A stretch of DNA of 64,000 nucleotides, taken from assembly GCA_004555155.1 (NCBI GenBank), contig SFJH01000003.1:1-64000 (forward strand), given 5' to 3'. The DNA is from Clostridiales bacterium (GTDB lineage Bacteria; Bacillota; Clostridia; Christensenellales; Aristaeellaceae). Under the pieces are notes generated by a model. It searched no databases, was not told the origin of the DNA, and was given only the letters and a program-made list of their open reading frames with translations. Shown here in pieces: positions 16,393-23,558 of this stretch (positions are counted from its first letter, which is position 1; the number at the start of each line of letters is the position of its first letter). The translations under genes were made by a program, and so were the position numbers.

Positions 16393-16425
16393 GCGGTCCG
16401 GCGCGCCATGCGCCGGACCGCTTTT
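16393..16425 (+). terminator. Intrinsic terminator after the DUF1846 gene
   Basis: 11-bp perfect stem GCGGTCCGGCG (16393-16403) with complement 16411-16421, then TTTT. Confidence 0.85.
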
Positions 16426-16457
16426 GTTCTCTGCCCGAATTATTTTGAAAATAGTAC

Positions 16458-16494
16458 TTGACGCATAATGCTATGTATGATATAGTATTATGCG
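16458..16494 (+). promoter_or_regulatory. padR promoter with overlapping inverted-repeat operator
   Basis: TTGACG (16458-16463), 17-bp spacer, TATAGT (16481-16486). CGCATAATGCTAT (16462-16474) and ATAGTATTATGCG (16482-16494) form a 13-bp inverted repeat with one mismatch, covering the spacer and -10. The position suits PadR autorepression. An AGGAGG site follows at once. Confidence 0.8.
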
Positions 16495-16508
16495 AAAGGA
16501 GGGATTGC

Positions 16509-16835
16509 ATGGATCTTCAACTGAGGCGGGGTATCCTGGACGTCTGCGTGCTGGCCGTGCTGCACAGGGGAGATTCCTACGGCTATCAGCTCGTCAAGGA
16601 CATTGGCCGCATCATCACAATCACAGAATCCACGCTCTACCCGATCCTGAAGCGGCTGGAGGCAGGCGGAATGCTCACCGTCTACTCCATGGAGCACAAT
16701 GGAAGGCTGCGGAAATACTATCGGATTACCGATGCCGGCAACCGACGCATCCAGGAGTTTATGGAAGAATGGAAGGAACTCATGCACGTTTATCGCGCCA
16801 TTGAGCGCGAACTGGAGGAAAACAGCAATGAATAA
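16509..16835 (+). CDS. PadR-family transcriptional repressor
   Basis: 108-residue winged-helix regulator of the short PadR type: ILDVCVLAVLHRGDSYGYQLVKDIGR (helices 1-2), ESTLYPILKRLEAGGMLT (recognition helix) and the wing SMEHNGRLRKYYRITDAG, then a C-terminal dimerisation helix. Start 16509 follows AAAGGAGGGATTGC; an upstream ATG in frame lies inside the promoter. It overlaps the next gene by 8 bases. PadR-DUF1700 pairs commonly control cell-envelope stress modules. Confidence 0.92.
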   Translation: MDLQLRRGILDVCVLAVLHRGDSYGYQLVKDIGRIITITESTLYPILKRLEAGGMLTVYSMEHNGRLRKYYRITDAGNRRIQEFMEEWKELMHVYRAIERELEENSNE

Positions 16836-18006
16836 AGAACAGTTTATGCTCGAGCTTGACCGGAAGCTGTCCGGACTTGCGCTCGGGGAGCGAAAGGTCA
16901 TTGTAGATTATTTTACCGAAATGATCGACGACCGCATGGAGGATGGTTTGACCGAGGAAGAGGCCGTCGACGCGCTGGGCGACGTGGATCAGATCATCCA
17001 CGAGACCATGCCGGAGTCCGGCGCGCCTTCTCCGGCCGCATCCGGCGACTGCGTACACTTTTTTGAACCCATCCAAACGCTCACCTTTCATTGCGCCAGC
17101 GAGAACATTTTCGTGGAGACCGCAGACCTGATGAACGGCGAAACCGGCCGAATCGATCTCTCCGGAAGCAAGGACTGCACCTGCCTGCTGCAAAACGGCG
17201 TTCTGACCATCCGAAGCGAATCCAACCGGCTCCATACACTGTTTCGCCTTTCCGGCAGCCGTTTCTCCGGCACCATCCGGCTGACCCTGGCCCGCAAACC
17301 GCTGGAGAGCGCGAAGATTCACACCCTCGACGGCGGCATCAGCGTCGACGGGCTGAATCTCAGCGGCACACTCAAGGCCGACAGCTCCAGCGGCGATCTT
17401 GAGCTGAAGGATGTGCAGTCCATCCGGCTTCATGCAAAGTCCGCCAGCGGCGATCTCTTCATTCACAGCGTTGACTGTCAGGAAATTGTATTGGAAACCG
17501 CCAGCGGTGATCTGGAACTGCAGAACGCGTGCTGCAGTCAGGTTTTGTCTGTCCAGACCCGAAGCGGTGGTCTGATGCTTCAGGATGTCCGCTGTGCCGA
17601 ACTTCAGGCGCACTGCGCAAGCGGAGACACACAGCTGACCCGTCTGAAAGCCGACAAGGCCATTGTGGAGAGCGCCAGCGGCAATCTTGACCTTGAAGCA
17701 CTCCAGATCCAGGGTTCCCTGGACCTGCGCGCCAGCAGCGGAGACATTCAGCTGCGAAGCGCTTCCGCAGAGAACGCAAGCCTTCAGACCTCCAACGGCG
17801 ATCTTCATCTGAGCGGCGTGGACGCCCGCCGCATCCTTCTTTCCACCTCCCTCGGCGATATCTCCGGCGATCTCGCCGGCAGTACATCCCAGTACACCTT
17901 CCGCGCGCATTCACAGTCCGGCAACGTACGGGTTCCGGACAGCCGCGGTGAGCGAATCGTGGAGGCCTGGACCGCTTCCGGCGACATCAACCTTCAGGCG
18001 CAATAA
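16828..18006 (+). CDS. DUF1700 (HAAS) plus DUF4097 beta-repeat protein
   Basis: 392 residues. Residues 1 to about 60 are a HAAS/DUF1700 domain (MNKEQFMLELDRKLSGL, EEAVDALGDVDQIIHE), usually the signalling half encoded beside PadR. From about 75 it is a DUF4097 beta-solenoid; from about residue 186 to the end a unit of about 20 residues recurs around (A/S)SGD(L/I), 11 times by eye. No membrane segment or signal peptide is visible, although DUF1700 proteins often have them. Start 16828 overlaps the padR stop (AATGAATAA). Probable role: sensing or scaffolding under PadR control; not established. Confidence 0.85.
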   Translation: MNKEQFMLELDRKLSGLALGERKVIVDYFTEMIDDRMEDGLTEEEAVDALGDVDQIIHETMPESGAPSPAASGDCVHFFEPIQTLTFHCASENIFVETADLMNGETGRIDLSGSKDCTCLLQNGVLTIRSESNRLHTLFRLSGSRFSGTIRLTLARKPLESAKIHTLDGGISVDGLNLSGTLKADSSSGDLELKDVQSIRLHAKSASGDLFIHSVDCQEIVLETASGDLELQNACCSQVLSVQTRSGGLMLQDVRCAELQAHCASGDTQLTRLKADKAIVESASGNLDLEALQIQGSLDLRASSGDIQLRSASAENASLQTSNGDLHLSGVDARRILLSTSLGDISGDLAGSTSQYTFRAHSQSGNVRVPDSRGERIVEAWTASGDINLQAQ

Positions 18007-18012
18007 AGGCCG

Positions 18013-18049
18013 GACCGGGGCGCGCAAAAAATGCGCGCCCCGGTCTTTT
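18013..18049. terminator. Intrinsic terminator between convergent DUF4097 and sigG genes
   Basis: 14-bp perfect stem GACCGGGGCGCGCA (18013-18026), loop AAAAA, complement 18032-18045, then TTTT on the plus strand. The minus-strand tail is poorer in T. Confidence 0.88.
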
Positions 18050-18822
18050 CATACATATTTTTTCATCTGCTGCAGCGCAGACTTTTCCAGTCTGGAAACC
18101 TGTGCCTGAGAAATGCCGATTTCCTCAGCGACCTCCATCTGCGTCTTTCCCTGAAAAAAGCGGCGGCGGATGATCTTGCGCTCCCGCTGCTGGAGCTTGG
18201 ACAGCGCCTGCCGGATGGAAAGATCCCGCACCCAATCGTCTTCGTTCACGCGCTCATCGCTGATCTGATCCATCACATAGATTGCGTCGCCGCCGTTTTG
18301 GTAAATCGGATCAAACAGCGACACCGGCTCCTGAATCGCTTCCAGCGCGAACACCACGTCCTCCTCAGGGATATCGATCTCCCCGGCGATTTCCGCAACC
18401 GTCGGCTCGCGCCCATTCCGGTAGGCCAGCACATCGCGCGCCTTGAGCGCCCGATAAGCGGTATCCCGCATGGAGCGCGACACCCGGATGGGATTGTTGT
18501 CCCTCAGATAGCGGCGGATTTCGCCGATGATCATCGGCACGCAATAGGTGCTCAGGCGAACGTTCATGTTCAGATCGAAATTGTCCAGTCCCTTCATCAG
18601 CCCGATACATCCCACCTGAAAGAGGTCATCCACGTTTTCGCCGCGATTCTGAAACCGCTGGATCACGCTGAGCACCAGTCGCAGATTCGCATGTACCAGT
18701 TCATCCCGAGCCTGTTTGTCGCCCGCCTGGGCGCGCGCAAGCAGGTCGCGCATTTTTTCATGTGACAGCGTCGGCAATTTTGAGGTGTCGACGCCGCAGA
18801 TTTCAACCTTGTTTCCGGCCAT
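18049..18822 (-). CDS. sigG: Sporulation sigma factor SigG
   Basis: 257-residue sigma-70 family factor active in the forespore after engulfment. The opening MAGNKVEICGVDTSKLPTL is the diagnostic SigG N-terminus. Region 2 has NLRLVLSVIQRFQNRGENVDDLFQVGCIGLMKGLDNFD; region 4 has QMEVAEEIGISQAQVSRLEKSAL. Here its position is behind a flavin reductase gene, and no spoIIGA/sigE is adjacent. SD GGAGG is 8 bases before ATG but is buried in a 19-bp leader hairpin (18827-18867), so translation is probably restricted. Confidence 0.96.
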   Translation of the reverse strand: MAGNKVEICGVDTSKLPTLSHEKMRDLLARAQAGDKQARDELVHANLRLVLSVIQRFQNRGENVDDLFQVGCIGLMKGLDNFDLNMNVRLSTYCVPMIIGEIRRYLRDNNPIRVSRSMRDTAYRALKARDVLAYRNGREPTVAEIAGEIDIPEEDVVFALEAIQEPVSLFDPIYQNGGDAIYVMDQISDERVNEDDWVRDLSIRQALSKLQQRERKIIRRRFFQGKTQMEVAEEIGISQAQVSRLEKSALQQMKKYV

Positions 18823-18826
18823 CTTT

Positions 18827-18867
18827 CATACCTCCACAGCAGCAAGTATTGCCGCCGCGGAGGTATG
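18827..18867 (-). promoter_or_regulatory. SD-sequestering leader hairpin of sigG
   Basis: In the transcript CATACCTCC (18867-18859) pairs exactly with GGAGGTATG (18835-18827); the 23 bases between also pair (GCGGCGGCAA with UUGCUGCUGU, three G-U) around a UAC triloop. This gives a continuous 19-bp stem whose 3' arm contains the Shine-Dalgarno GGAGG. No U-tract follows, so it is not a terminator. Confidence 0.85.
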
Positions 18868-18900
18868 ATATACGATGGGAGATCCTTCCGCTTACAAATC

Positions 18901-19407
18901 TCAATCGTCCGTACGATAGCAATCCACGATCTCGCCGAAAAACATCGTGTGGAAATCGCGCTCCGGATAGGCGTACTGGAGCACCTCCTGCGCCAGGGTT
19001 TCGCCGGTCATCTCCTGAACCATCAGCGTCCTGCACTCAAAATGCAGCCCACACTCCGCGATGATCGGTGCATTTACCCTCTGCGCCGGCACAGCTGTCA
19101 GACCATGGCCGCTGAATTTGTCCACATCCCGTCCGGACTTCGTTCCGGCAAAGGCCAGCTGCTCCCGAAGCGGCGCACGGGTGGGCACGCTGATCGTGAA
19201 CTCTCCCGCCTGCTTCAGCAGGTCATGCGTGTGGCGCTGGGGTCGAACCAGCACAACAAAGACGTTCCTGCGCCAGCAAGGCCCCATCCATCCCCAGCCG
19301 ATCGTCATTGTGTTCGGCTGTTCACCGCCGACGTTCAGGAAAACGCCGCCGTTTGCCAGGCGCCCGGCCGTTTCAGCCATCGCTTCCAGATAAGATATTC
19401 TCCGCAT
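18901..19407 (-). CDS. Flavin reductase-like (FMN-binding split barrel) protein
   Basis: 168-residue flavin reductase-like domain. NTMTIGWGWMGPCWRRNVFVVLVRPQRHTHDLLKQAGEFTISVP matches the FMN-binding core (start of the barrel and phosphate-contact region), followed by GTKSGRDVDKF. Probably binds FMN and transfers electrons to an unknown partner. It lies 78 bases upstream of sigG in the same orientation; there is no functional reason to link them beyond possible readthrough. Confidence 0.88.
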   Translation of the reverse strand: MRRISYLEAMAETAGRLANGGVFLNVGGEQPNTMTIGWGWMGPCWRRNVFVVLVRPQRHTHDLLKQAGEFTISVPTRAPLREQLAFAGTKSGRDVDKFSGHGLTAVPAQRVNAPIIAECGLHFECRTLMVQEMTGETLAQEVLQYAYPERDFHTMFFGEIVDCYRTDD

Positions 19408-19463
19408 ATCGATCCCTCCAATGATCCATCTGCCGTTTTATTGTATCCAGCGCCATCGAAAAA

Positions 19464-19491
19464 AAGAAGAGCGATACTTGCGCATCGCTCT
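19464..19491 (-). terminator. Intrinsic terminator of the parvulin-like lipoprotein gene
   Basis: On the minus strand AGAGCGAT/ATCGCTCT (8 bp, loop of 8; 19491-19484 and 19475-19468) followed by TCTTTTTTT. Confidence 0.8.
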
Positions 19492-19498
19492 CCATCGA

Positions 19499-20869
19499 TC
19501 ATTCGACGACCCATGCGTCCAGGTGATACACAGGATTCAGCGCGTCCACCCAGCCGACCAGTTCCGTCTCATAGTGTTCGGCCCGCTTGCTCTCCAGCTC
19601 ATCCTCATACAGCGCGTCGCGCACGTTCTCCATCGGAACCACGCCCGGCGTCACGTCGGAGCTATAATAGATGATATGAACGCCGCTGGCGGAAATCACC
19701 GGCTCGGCAGAATAGTCGCCGACCTTTTCCAGCGCCATTGCGCCCGCGGTAAAGTTCGCATCCCAGGTGGTGGAGTCCGCGCAGACATAGTAGCCGGTCG
19801 TCATGGAGGGCTCGCTCTGCATGCCGGGATCCTCGCCATAGAGGGCGATGATGTCGTCAATGTCCTTGCCCTCGGCCAGATCCGCATAGATCTTGTCCGT
19901 GCTTTCCTTCACAGCCGCCAGGCAGGCCTGCTCGGCATCGGCGACTGCCGCTTCCAGACCGGGCAGCTCCGCCTTTTTCGCATCGATATCCGCCTGAATC
20001 TCATCGGCAGTGCGCTCTGCGCCCTCTTCACCGGCGCCCTCGAGCTCGGTTTCCAGATCGGCCAGCGCATCCTGAGCGGCCTTCAGCGCGGTTCGCGCAT
20101 CGGTGACCGCCTGCAGCACCTCGTCCTCGGGAATGACCAGCACGTGCTTGACCGCGCGATATCCCTCGGGAATCCAGCAAACCGCAGCGCCCTCTTCCGT
20201 GGCATCCTGCTCAAAATCAGTGGGGGTCTCGGTGTAAGCGGCCTCATCGGCTGCAAGCTTCTCCTCATAAGCTGCCTGCAGTTCCTCTTCGGTCACATCC
20301 TCAATCTCCGCACGGACAGCCGCTTCAACCGCCTCCTGGCGATACATGGCCTTGTAGATCTCCACGAGCCGATCCAGCGTAAAGCCCTCGGAGTACATCT
20401 GAAGCTCGGCGCGAGCGGCCTTCTCGGCATCATCGCTGCCCTCAACGACGCCCATATAATAGTTCAGGGTATCATCGTAGGAATGCTGCGCTTCGTCCAG
20501 AATCTCCTCTTCGGTCTTCTCCAGCGCGAGGCCGCGGCTCTCGAATTCCTTGCGGATGGCGCGGTCGGTCACTTCGCTCTCCACCGCCTGCTGCTTCATG
20601 TCGGCAACGACGTCGTCCGTCATCGTCATGCCGAACATGGAGTACAGCTGCGCAGTGTAGCTGTAATTGCTGTAGAAGGGGCTCAGCGCGTCGAACTGCG
20701 TCACAACGCCGCCGTCATACTCCGCGAGCACGGCGGCATAGCTCTTTTCGAGCTCCGCGCGCTCTCCGTCCACCACCGCGATCTGATCCACATCGATCAG
20801 GTTGCAACCCGTCAGCATCAGCGCCAGCACCATCAGCACGGCCATCAGCTTCGCAAACGTATGTCTCAT
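19499..20869 (-). CDS. SurA/PrsA-like peptidyl-prolyl isomerase lipoprotein
   Basis: 456 residues. A lipoprotein signal (LMLTGC, Cys about residue 22) indicates an exported, membrane-anchored chaperone. Residues about 30-235 are a helical SurA_N-like domain. A parvulin domain begins at RAVKHVLVIPEDE and resumes at DIDDIIALYGEDPGM through SGVHIIYYSSDVTPGV. Between these halves sits an Ala/Glu-rich coiled coil (about residues 265-330, LKAAQDALADLETELEG and KKAELPGLEAAVADAEQA), an unusual insertion. It has its own promoter and a palindrome in the 5' leader. Confidence 0.85.
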   Translation of the reverse strand: MRHTFAKLMAVLMVLALMLTGCNLIDVDQIAVVDGERAELEKSYAAVLAEYDGGVVTQFDALSPFYSNYSYTAQLYSMFGMTMTDDVVADMKQQAVESEVTDRAIRKEFESRGLALEKTEEEILDEAQHSYDDTLNYYMGVVEGSDDAEKAARAELQMYSEGFTLDRLVEIYKAMYRQEAVEAAVRAEIEDVTEEELQAAYEEKLAADEAAYTETPTDFEQDATEEGAAVCWIPEGYRAVKHVLVIPEDEVLQAVTDARTALKAAQDALADLETELEGAGEEGAERTADEIQADIDAKKAELPGLEAAVADAEQACLAAVKESTDKIYADLAEGKDIDDIIALYGEDPGMQSEPSMTTGYYVCADSTTWDANFTAGAMALEKVGDYSAEPVISASGVHIIYYSSDVTPGVVPMENVRDALYEDELESKRAEHYETELVGWVDALNPVYHLDAWVVE

Positions 20870-20885
20870 GAAACTCGTCCTCCAG

Positions 20886-20903
20886 TTTTGGATTTATCCA
20901 AAA
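20886..20903 (-). promoter_or_regulatory. Perfect 18-bp palindrome in the leader of the parvulin lipoprotein
   Basis: TTTTGGAT-TT-ATCCAAAA, between the -10 and the ribosome site. The 2-base spacer is too short for a stable RNA hairpin of full length, which favours a DNA operator. Confidence 0.6.
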
Positions 20904-20918
20904 GAAACTCACTTATAT

Positions 20919-20946
20919 ATTATACACATTTTGCGCTATTACGCAA
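20919..20946 (-). promoter_or_regulatory. SigA promoter of the parvulin lipoprotein gene
   Basis: Minus strand TTGCGT (20946-20941), 16-bp spacer, TATAAT (20924-20919). The -35 lies inside the 3' end of the upstream gene. Confidence 0.7.
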
Positions 20947-21496
20947 GCGAAATCCGAAAATCTCCGTCCCTTAAAAAGCGCGCAACGGCTTCAACGGGCG
21001 AAAAATCACAATTCGTCCATCTTTGATCCAGCAGTGAAACGCGGTGCACGCGCGCATTGCAGAGTCTCCGGCAGAGCAGATCCAGTCTCCGCGCACTGCG
21101 GGCGTCGGCTTCGCCTTCCATCACCAGCACATCGCAGACGCAGAAAAACAGGTTTCTGCGGGCAAATCCCTTCAGCCGCTCGATCTGCCTGTCCCAGTCG
21201 CTCCCGGGCAGCGCGCAGCGATCGGTCGGAGCGATCAGGGCGACGCGCTCCACACTGAGCTGCACGGCCAGCGCCAGCGCCGCAGCCCACAGCTCGCCCT
21301 CTGCTGCAACGCATGCGCCGCCAGGCTGACGGGCTGCGACCAGTCCCTCCTGCGCCGCGCTGAGCAGATCGCCTTCGCCCGATGCACTCACCGTCAGAAC
21401 ACCCCGCGCGGTCAGCCGCTCCTGCAGCGCGCGCATCCGCATCGTCTTGCCGATCAGCAAACAGCCAACAGGTCCGGATCCCGCGTTGAACCGCAT
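20939..21496 (-). CDS. Unrecognised protein, possibly a degenerate alpha/beta-hydrolase
   Basis: 185 residues, no signal peptide. I do not recognise a family. The pattern of strand-elbow-helix near AAEGELWAAALALAVQ, then VERVALIAPTD, then DVLVMEGEADARS and VHRVSLLDQRW resembles the second half of an alpha/beta hydrolase. However, the Ser of the nucleophile elbow and the catalytic His are not where expected. GAGGG lies 7 bases before the ATG, and the start is 10 bases after the ktrA stop, so it is the last gene of the glnN-ktrA transcript. The function is unknown. Confidence 0.6.
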   Translation of the reverse strand: MRFNAGSGPVGCLLIGKTMRMRALQERLTARGVLTVSASGEGDLLSAAQEGLVAARQPGGACVAAEGELWAAALALAVQLSVERVALIAPTDRCALPGSDWDRQIERLKGFARRNLFFCVCDVLVMEGEADARSARRLDLLCRRLCNARVHRVSLLDQRWTNCDFSPVEAVARFLRDGDFRISLA

Positions 21497-21506
21497 AGAC
21501 CATCCC

Positions 21507-22172
21507 TCACTTGCGCTTATTCAGGCCCAGCAGGGTTTTCTCGCCCGCCACGACGAGCATGATGTCGCCCTCCTGAATCACCGTGCCGGAGGTGGGCAGC
21601 GGATTGGTCTTCTCGCCGCTGCGCACGGCCACGACGTTGATGCCCATCCGGTCGCGCAGATGCAGCTCGCTCAGCGTCTTGCCCGCCCAATCCGGCTCAG
21701 CCAGGATTTCCGCCATCGAAAAGTCCGGGGACAGCTCGATATACTCCAGCAGGTTGCCCGATACAAGGTTATGCGCGATGCGCTTTCCCATATCACGCTC
21801 CGGGAACAGAATCTTGTCCGCCCCGAGCTTTTCCAGCATGCGGCCATGGAAATCGTCGGCGGCCTTGGCCACCACATGCTCCACGCCCAGCTCCTTGAGC
21901 AGCATGGTGGTGACGCAGCTCGCCTTGAGATCGCCGCCGATTGTGACGAACGCCGTATCAAACTCGCCCACGCCCAGCGCCATCATGGCGTCGCGATCCA
22001 TGGAATCCGCCTGCACCGCCTGCGTCAGGCTGTCGCGCATCTCCTCCACCAGATCCATCCGGCGGTCAATGCCCATCACCTGTACGCCGTCCTGAACGAG
22101 GGTCTGTGCAATCGCGCATCCGAATCGGCCAAGTCCGATCACCAGCACCTGTCTTTTGACCTGTTTCTTCAT
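21507..22172 (-). CDS. ktrA: Potassium channel regulatory subunit KtrA (TrkA family)
   Basis: 221-residue cytosolic gating ring subunit. The RCK_N domain has the dinucleotide loop VIGLGRFGCAIAQ (10-22) and acidic ribose contact IDRR; the RCK_C domain has LRDRMGINVVAVRSGE and VIQEGDIMLVVAG. It binds ATP/ADP, and the C domain may bind c-di-AMP in Firmicutes. Encoded 15 bases downstream of ktrB, as expected for the KtrAB pair. Confidence 0.94.
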   Translation of the reverse strand: MKKQVKRQVLVIGLGRFGCAIAQTLVQDGVQVMGIDRRMDLVEEMRDSLTQAVQADSMDRDAMMALGVGEFDTAFVTIGGDLKASCVTTMLLKELGVEHVVAKAADDFHGRMLEKLGADKILFPERDMGKRIAHNLVSGNLLEYIELSPDFSMAEILAEPDWAGKTLSELHLRDRMGINVVAVRSGEKTNPLPTSGTVIQEGDIMLVVAGEKTLLGLNKRK

Positions 22173-22187
22173 TGTCTCCTCCTTTGG

Positions 22188-23558
22188 TCACCCGATCATC
22201 ACGCGATCCTCGGGATATCGAAAGATCTCCTTGGCCGCAGCCTGACGGCGGGCCAGCAGCAGCGCCATGGTCAGCGGCCCGATCCGGCCCAGATACATCG
22301 TCACCAGGATGAACAGCTTCGACGCCAGCTTCAGCGACGGCGTTCCGACCGCCGAAATCCCCACCGTGCCCATCGCGGAAGCGCACTCATACGCAAGATC
22401 GAGGATATCCATTCCCGGCTGCAGCAGTGAAAGCGCAATCACATCGACAAAAACAATGCTCACCGCAATCAGGATGATGGCCATCGCCCGCTGCACCAGC
22501 GTGCGCTCCAGGCGACGATGGAACACATTGATGCTGCTGTCGCCCCGCGCAACCATCCGCACCACCAGCGCCATCACGGCGAATGTCGTCACCTTCACGC
22601 CGCCGCCCGTGCTGGCCGGCGCCGCGCCAATGAGCATCAGCACGCAGTTCACCAGCTTCGTTGCCGGCAGCATTCCCGCCTGATCAATGGTATTGAATCC
22701 CGCGGTTCTGAGCGTAACCGACTGAAACAGTGCCGCCAGCAGCTTTTCCCAGACCGGAAGCGCACCCAGCGTTGCAGGATTGCGCCATTCCACGGCCAGC
22801 GTGAACGCAAAGCCGATCAGCAGCAGCGCTCCATACGTACTCAGCACCAGCTTCGTGTGCAGGCGCAGCCGCGCGGCGCTTCGCTGGGTGCGCAGATCGT
22901 AGAGCACGGCAAAGCCCATGCCTCCCAGCACCACCAATGCGATGACCGTCAGGTTGACCAGCACGTCGTTGCGGAAGGCCGTCAGGCTGGAAAAGCCGCC
23001 GAACAGATCAAATCCCGCATTGCAGAATGCGGAGACGGCATGAAAGAGCGCATAGAACAGCCCGTCGCCCCAGCCATACTCCGGAACCATGCGAAACGAC
23101 AGCAGCGCCGCGCCTGTAAGCTCAATGGTCAGCGTGCTCAATGCAATCCACTGCACCATCTGCGTCAGTCCGCTCATGCGATCCTCATTGATGGACTCGC
23201 GCACGACGAGGCGCTCGCGCAGTGTCAGCTGCTTGCCCAGCAGCCGGAAGATCAGCGTGGCGAAGGTCATGAAGCCCAGCCCGCCGATCTGAATCAGGCA
23301 CAGCAGCACGACGTGCCCGAACCGGGAGTAGGCCGTCCCCGTATCCACCGCCACCAGACCCGTAACGCACACTGCCGACGTCGCAGTAAACAGCGCTTCA
23401 AAGCCTCCGACGCTCGTTCCCGTAGCCGAAGCGGCAGGGAGCGCCAGCAGCAGACTCCCCGCCAGGATGAGAATCGCAAAGCCAACCGCGATCGTCGCCA
23501 GCGCATTGTATCCGAGTTTCCGGGCCAGTTTTCCGAAAAAGTGAAACAGTATGCTCAT
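22188..23558 (-). CDS. ktrB: Potassium-transporting membrane subunit KtrB (TrkH family)
   Basis: 456-residue channel subunit with four pore repeats. Selectivity-loop-like segments are seen at TATSAVCVTGLV (about 60), HAVSAFCNAGFDLFGG (about 165-180), TLRTAGFNTID (about 290) and SAMGTVGISAVG (about 395). About eight membrane helices with pore loops. Partner of KtrA for K+ uptake. ATG overlaps the end of the pfkB-type kinase gene by 4 bases (ATGA). Confidence 0.95.
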   Translation of the reverse strand: MSILFHFFGKLARKLGYNALATIAVGFAILILAGSLLLALPAASATGTSVGGFEALFTATSAVCVTGLVAVDTGTAYSRFGHVVLLCLIQIGGLGFMTFATLIFRLLGKQLTLRERLVVRESINEDRMSGLTQMVQWIALSTLTIELTGAALLSFRMVPEYGWGDGLFYALFHAVSAFCNAGFDLFGGFSSLTAFRNDVLVNLTVIALVVLGGMGFAVLYDLRTQRSAARLRLHTKLVLSTYGALLLIGFAFTLAVEWRNPATLGALPVWEKLLAALFQSVTLRTAGFNTIDQAGMLPATKLVNCVLMLIGAAPASTGGGVKVTTFAVMALVVRMVARGDSSINVFHRRLERTLVQRAMAIILIAVSIVFVDVIALSLLQPGMDILDLAYECASAMGTVGISAVGTPSLKLASKLFILVTMYLGRIGPLTMALLLARRQAAAKEIFRYPEDRVMIG

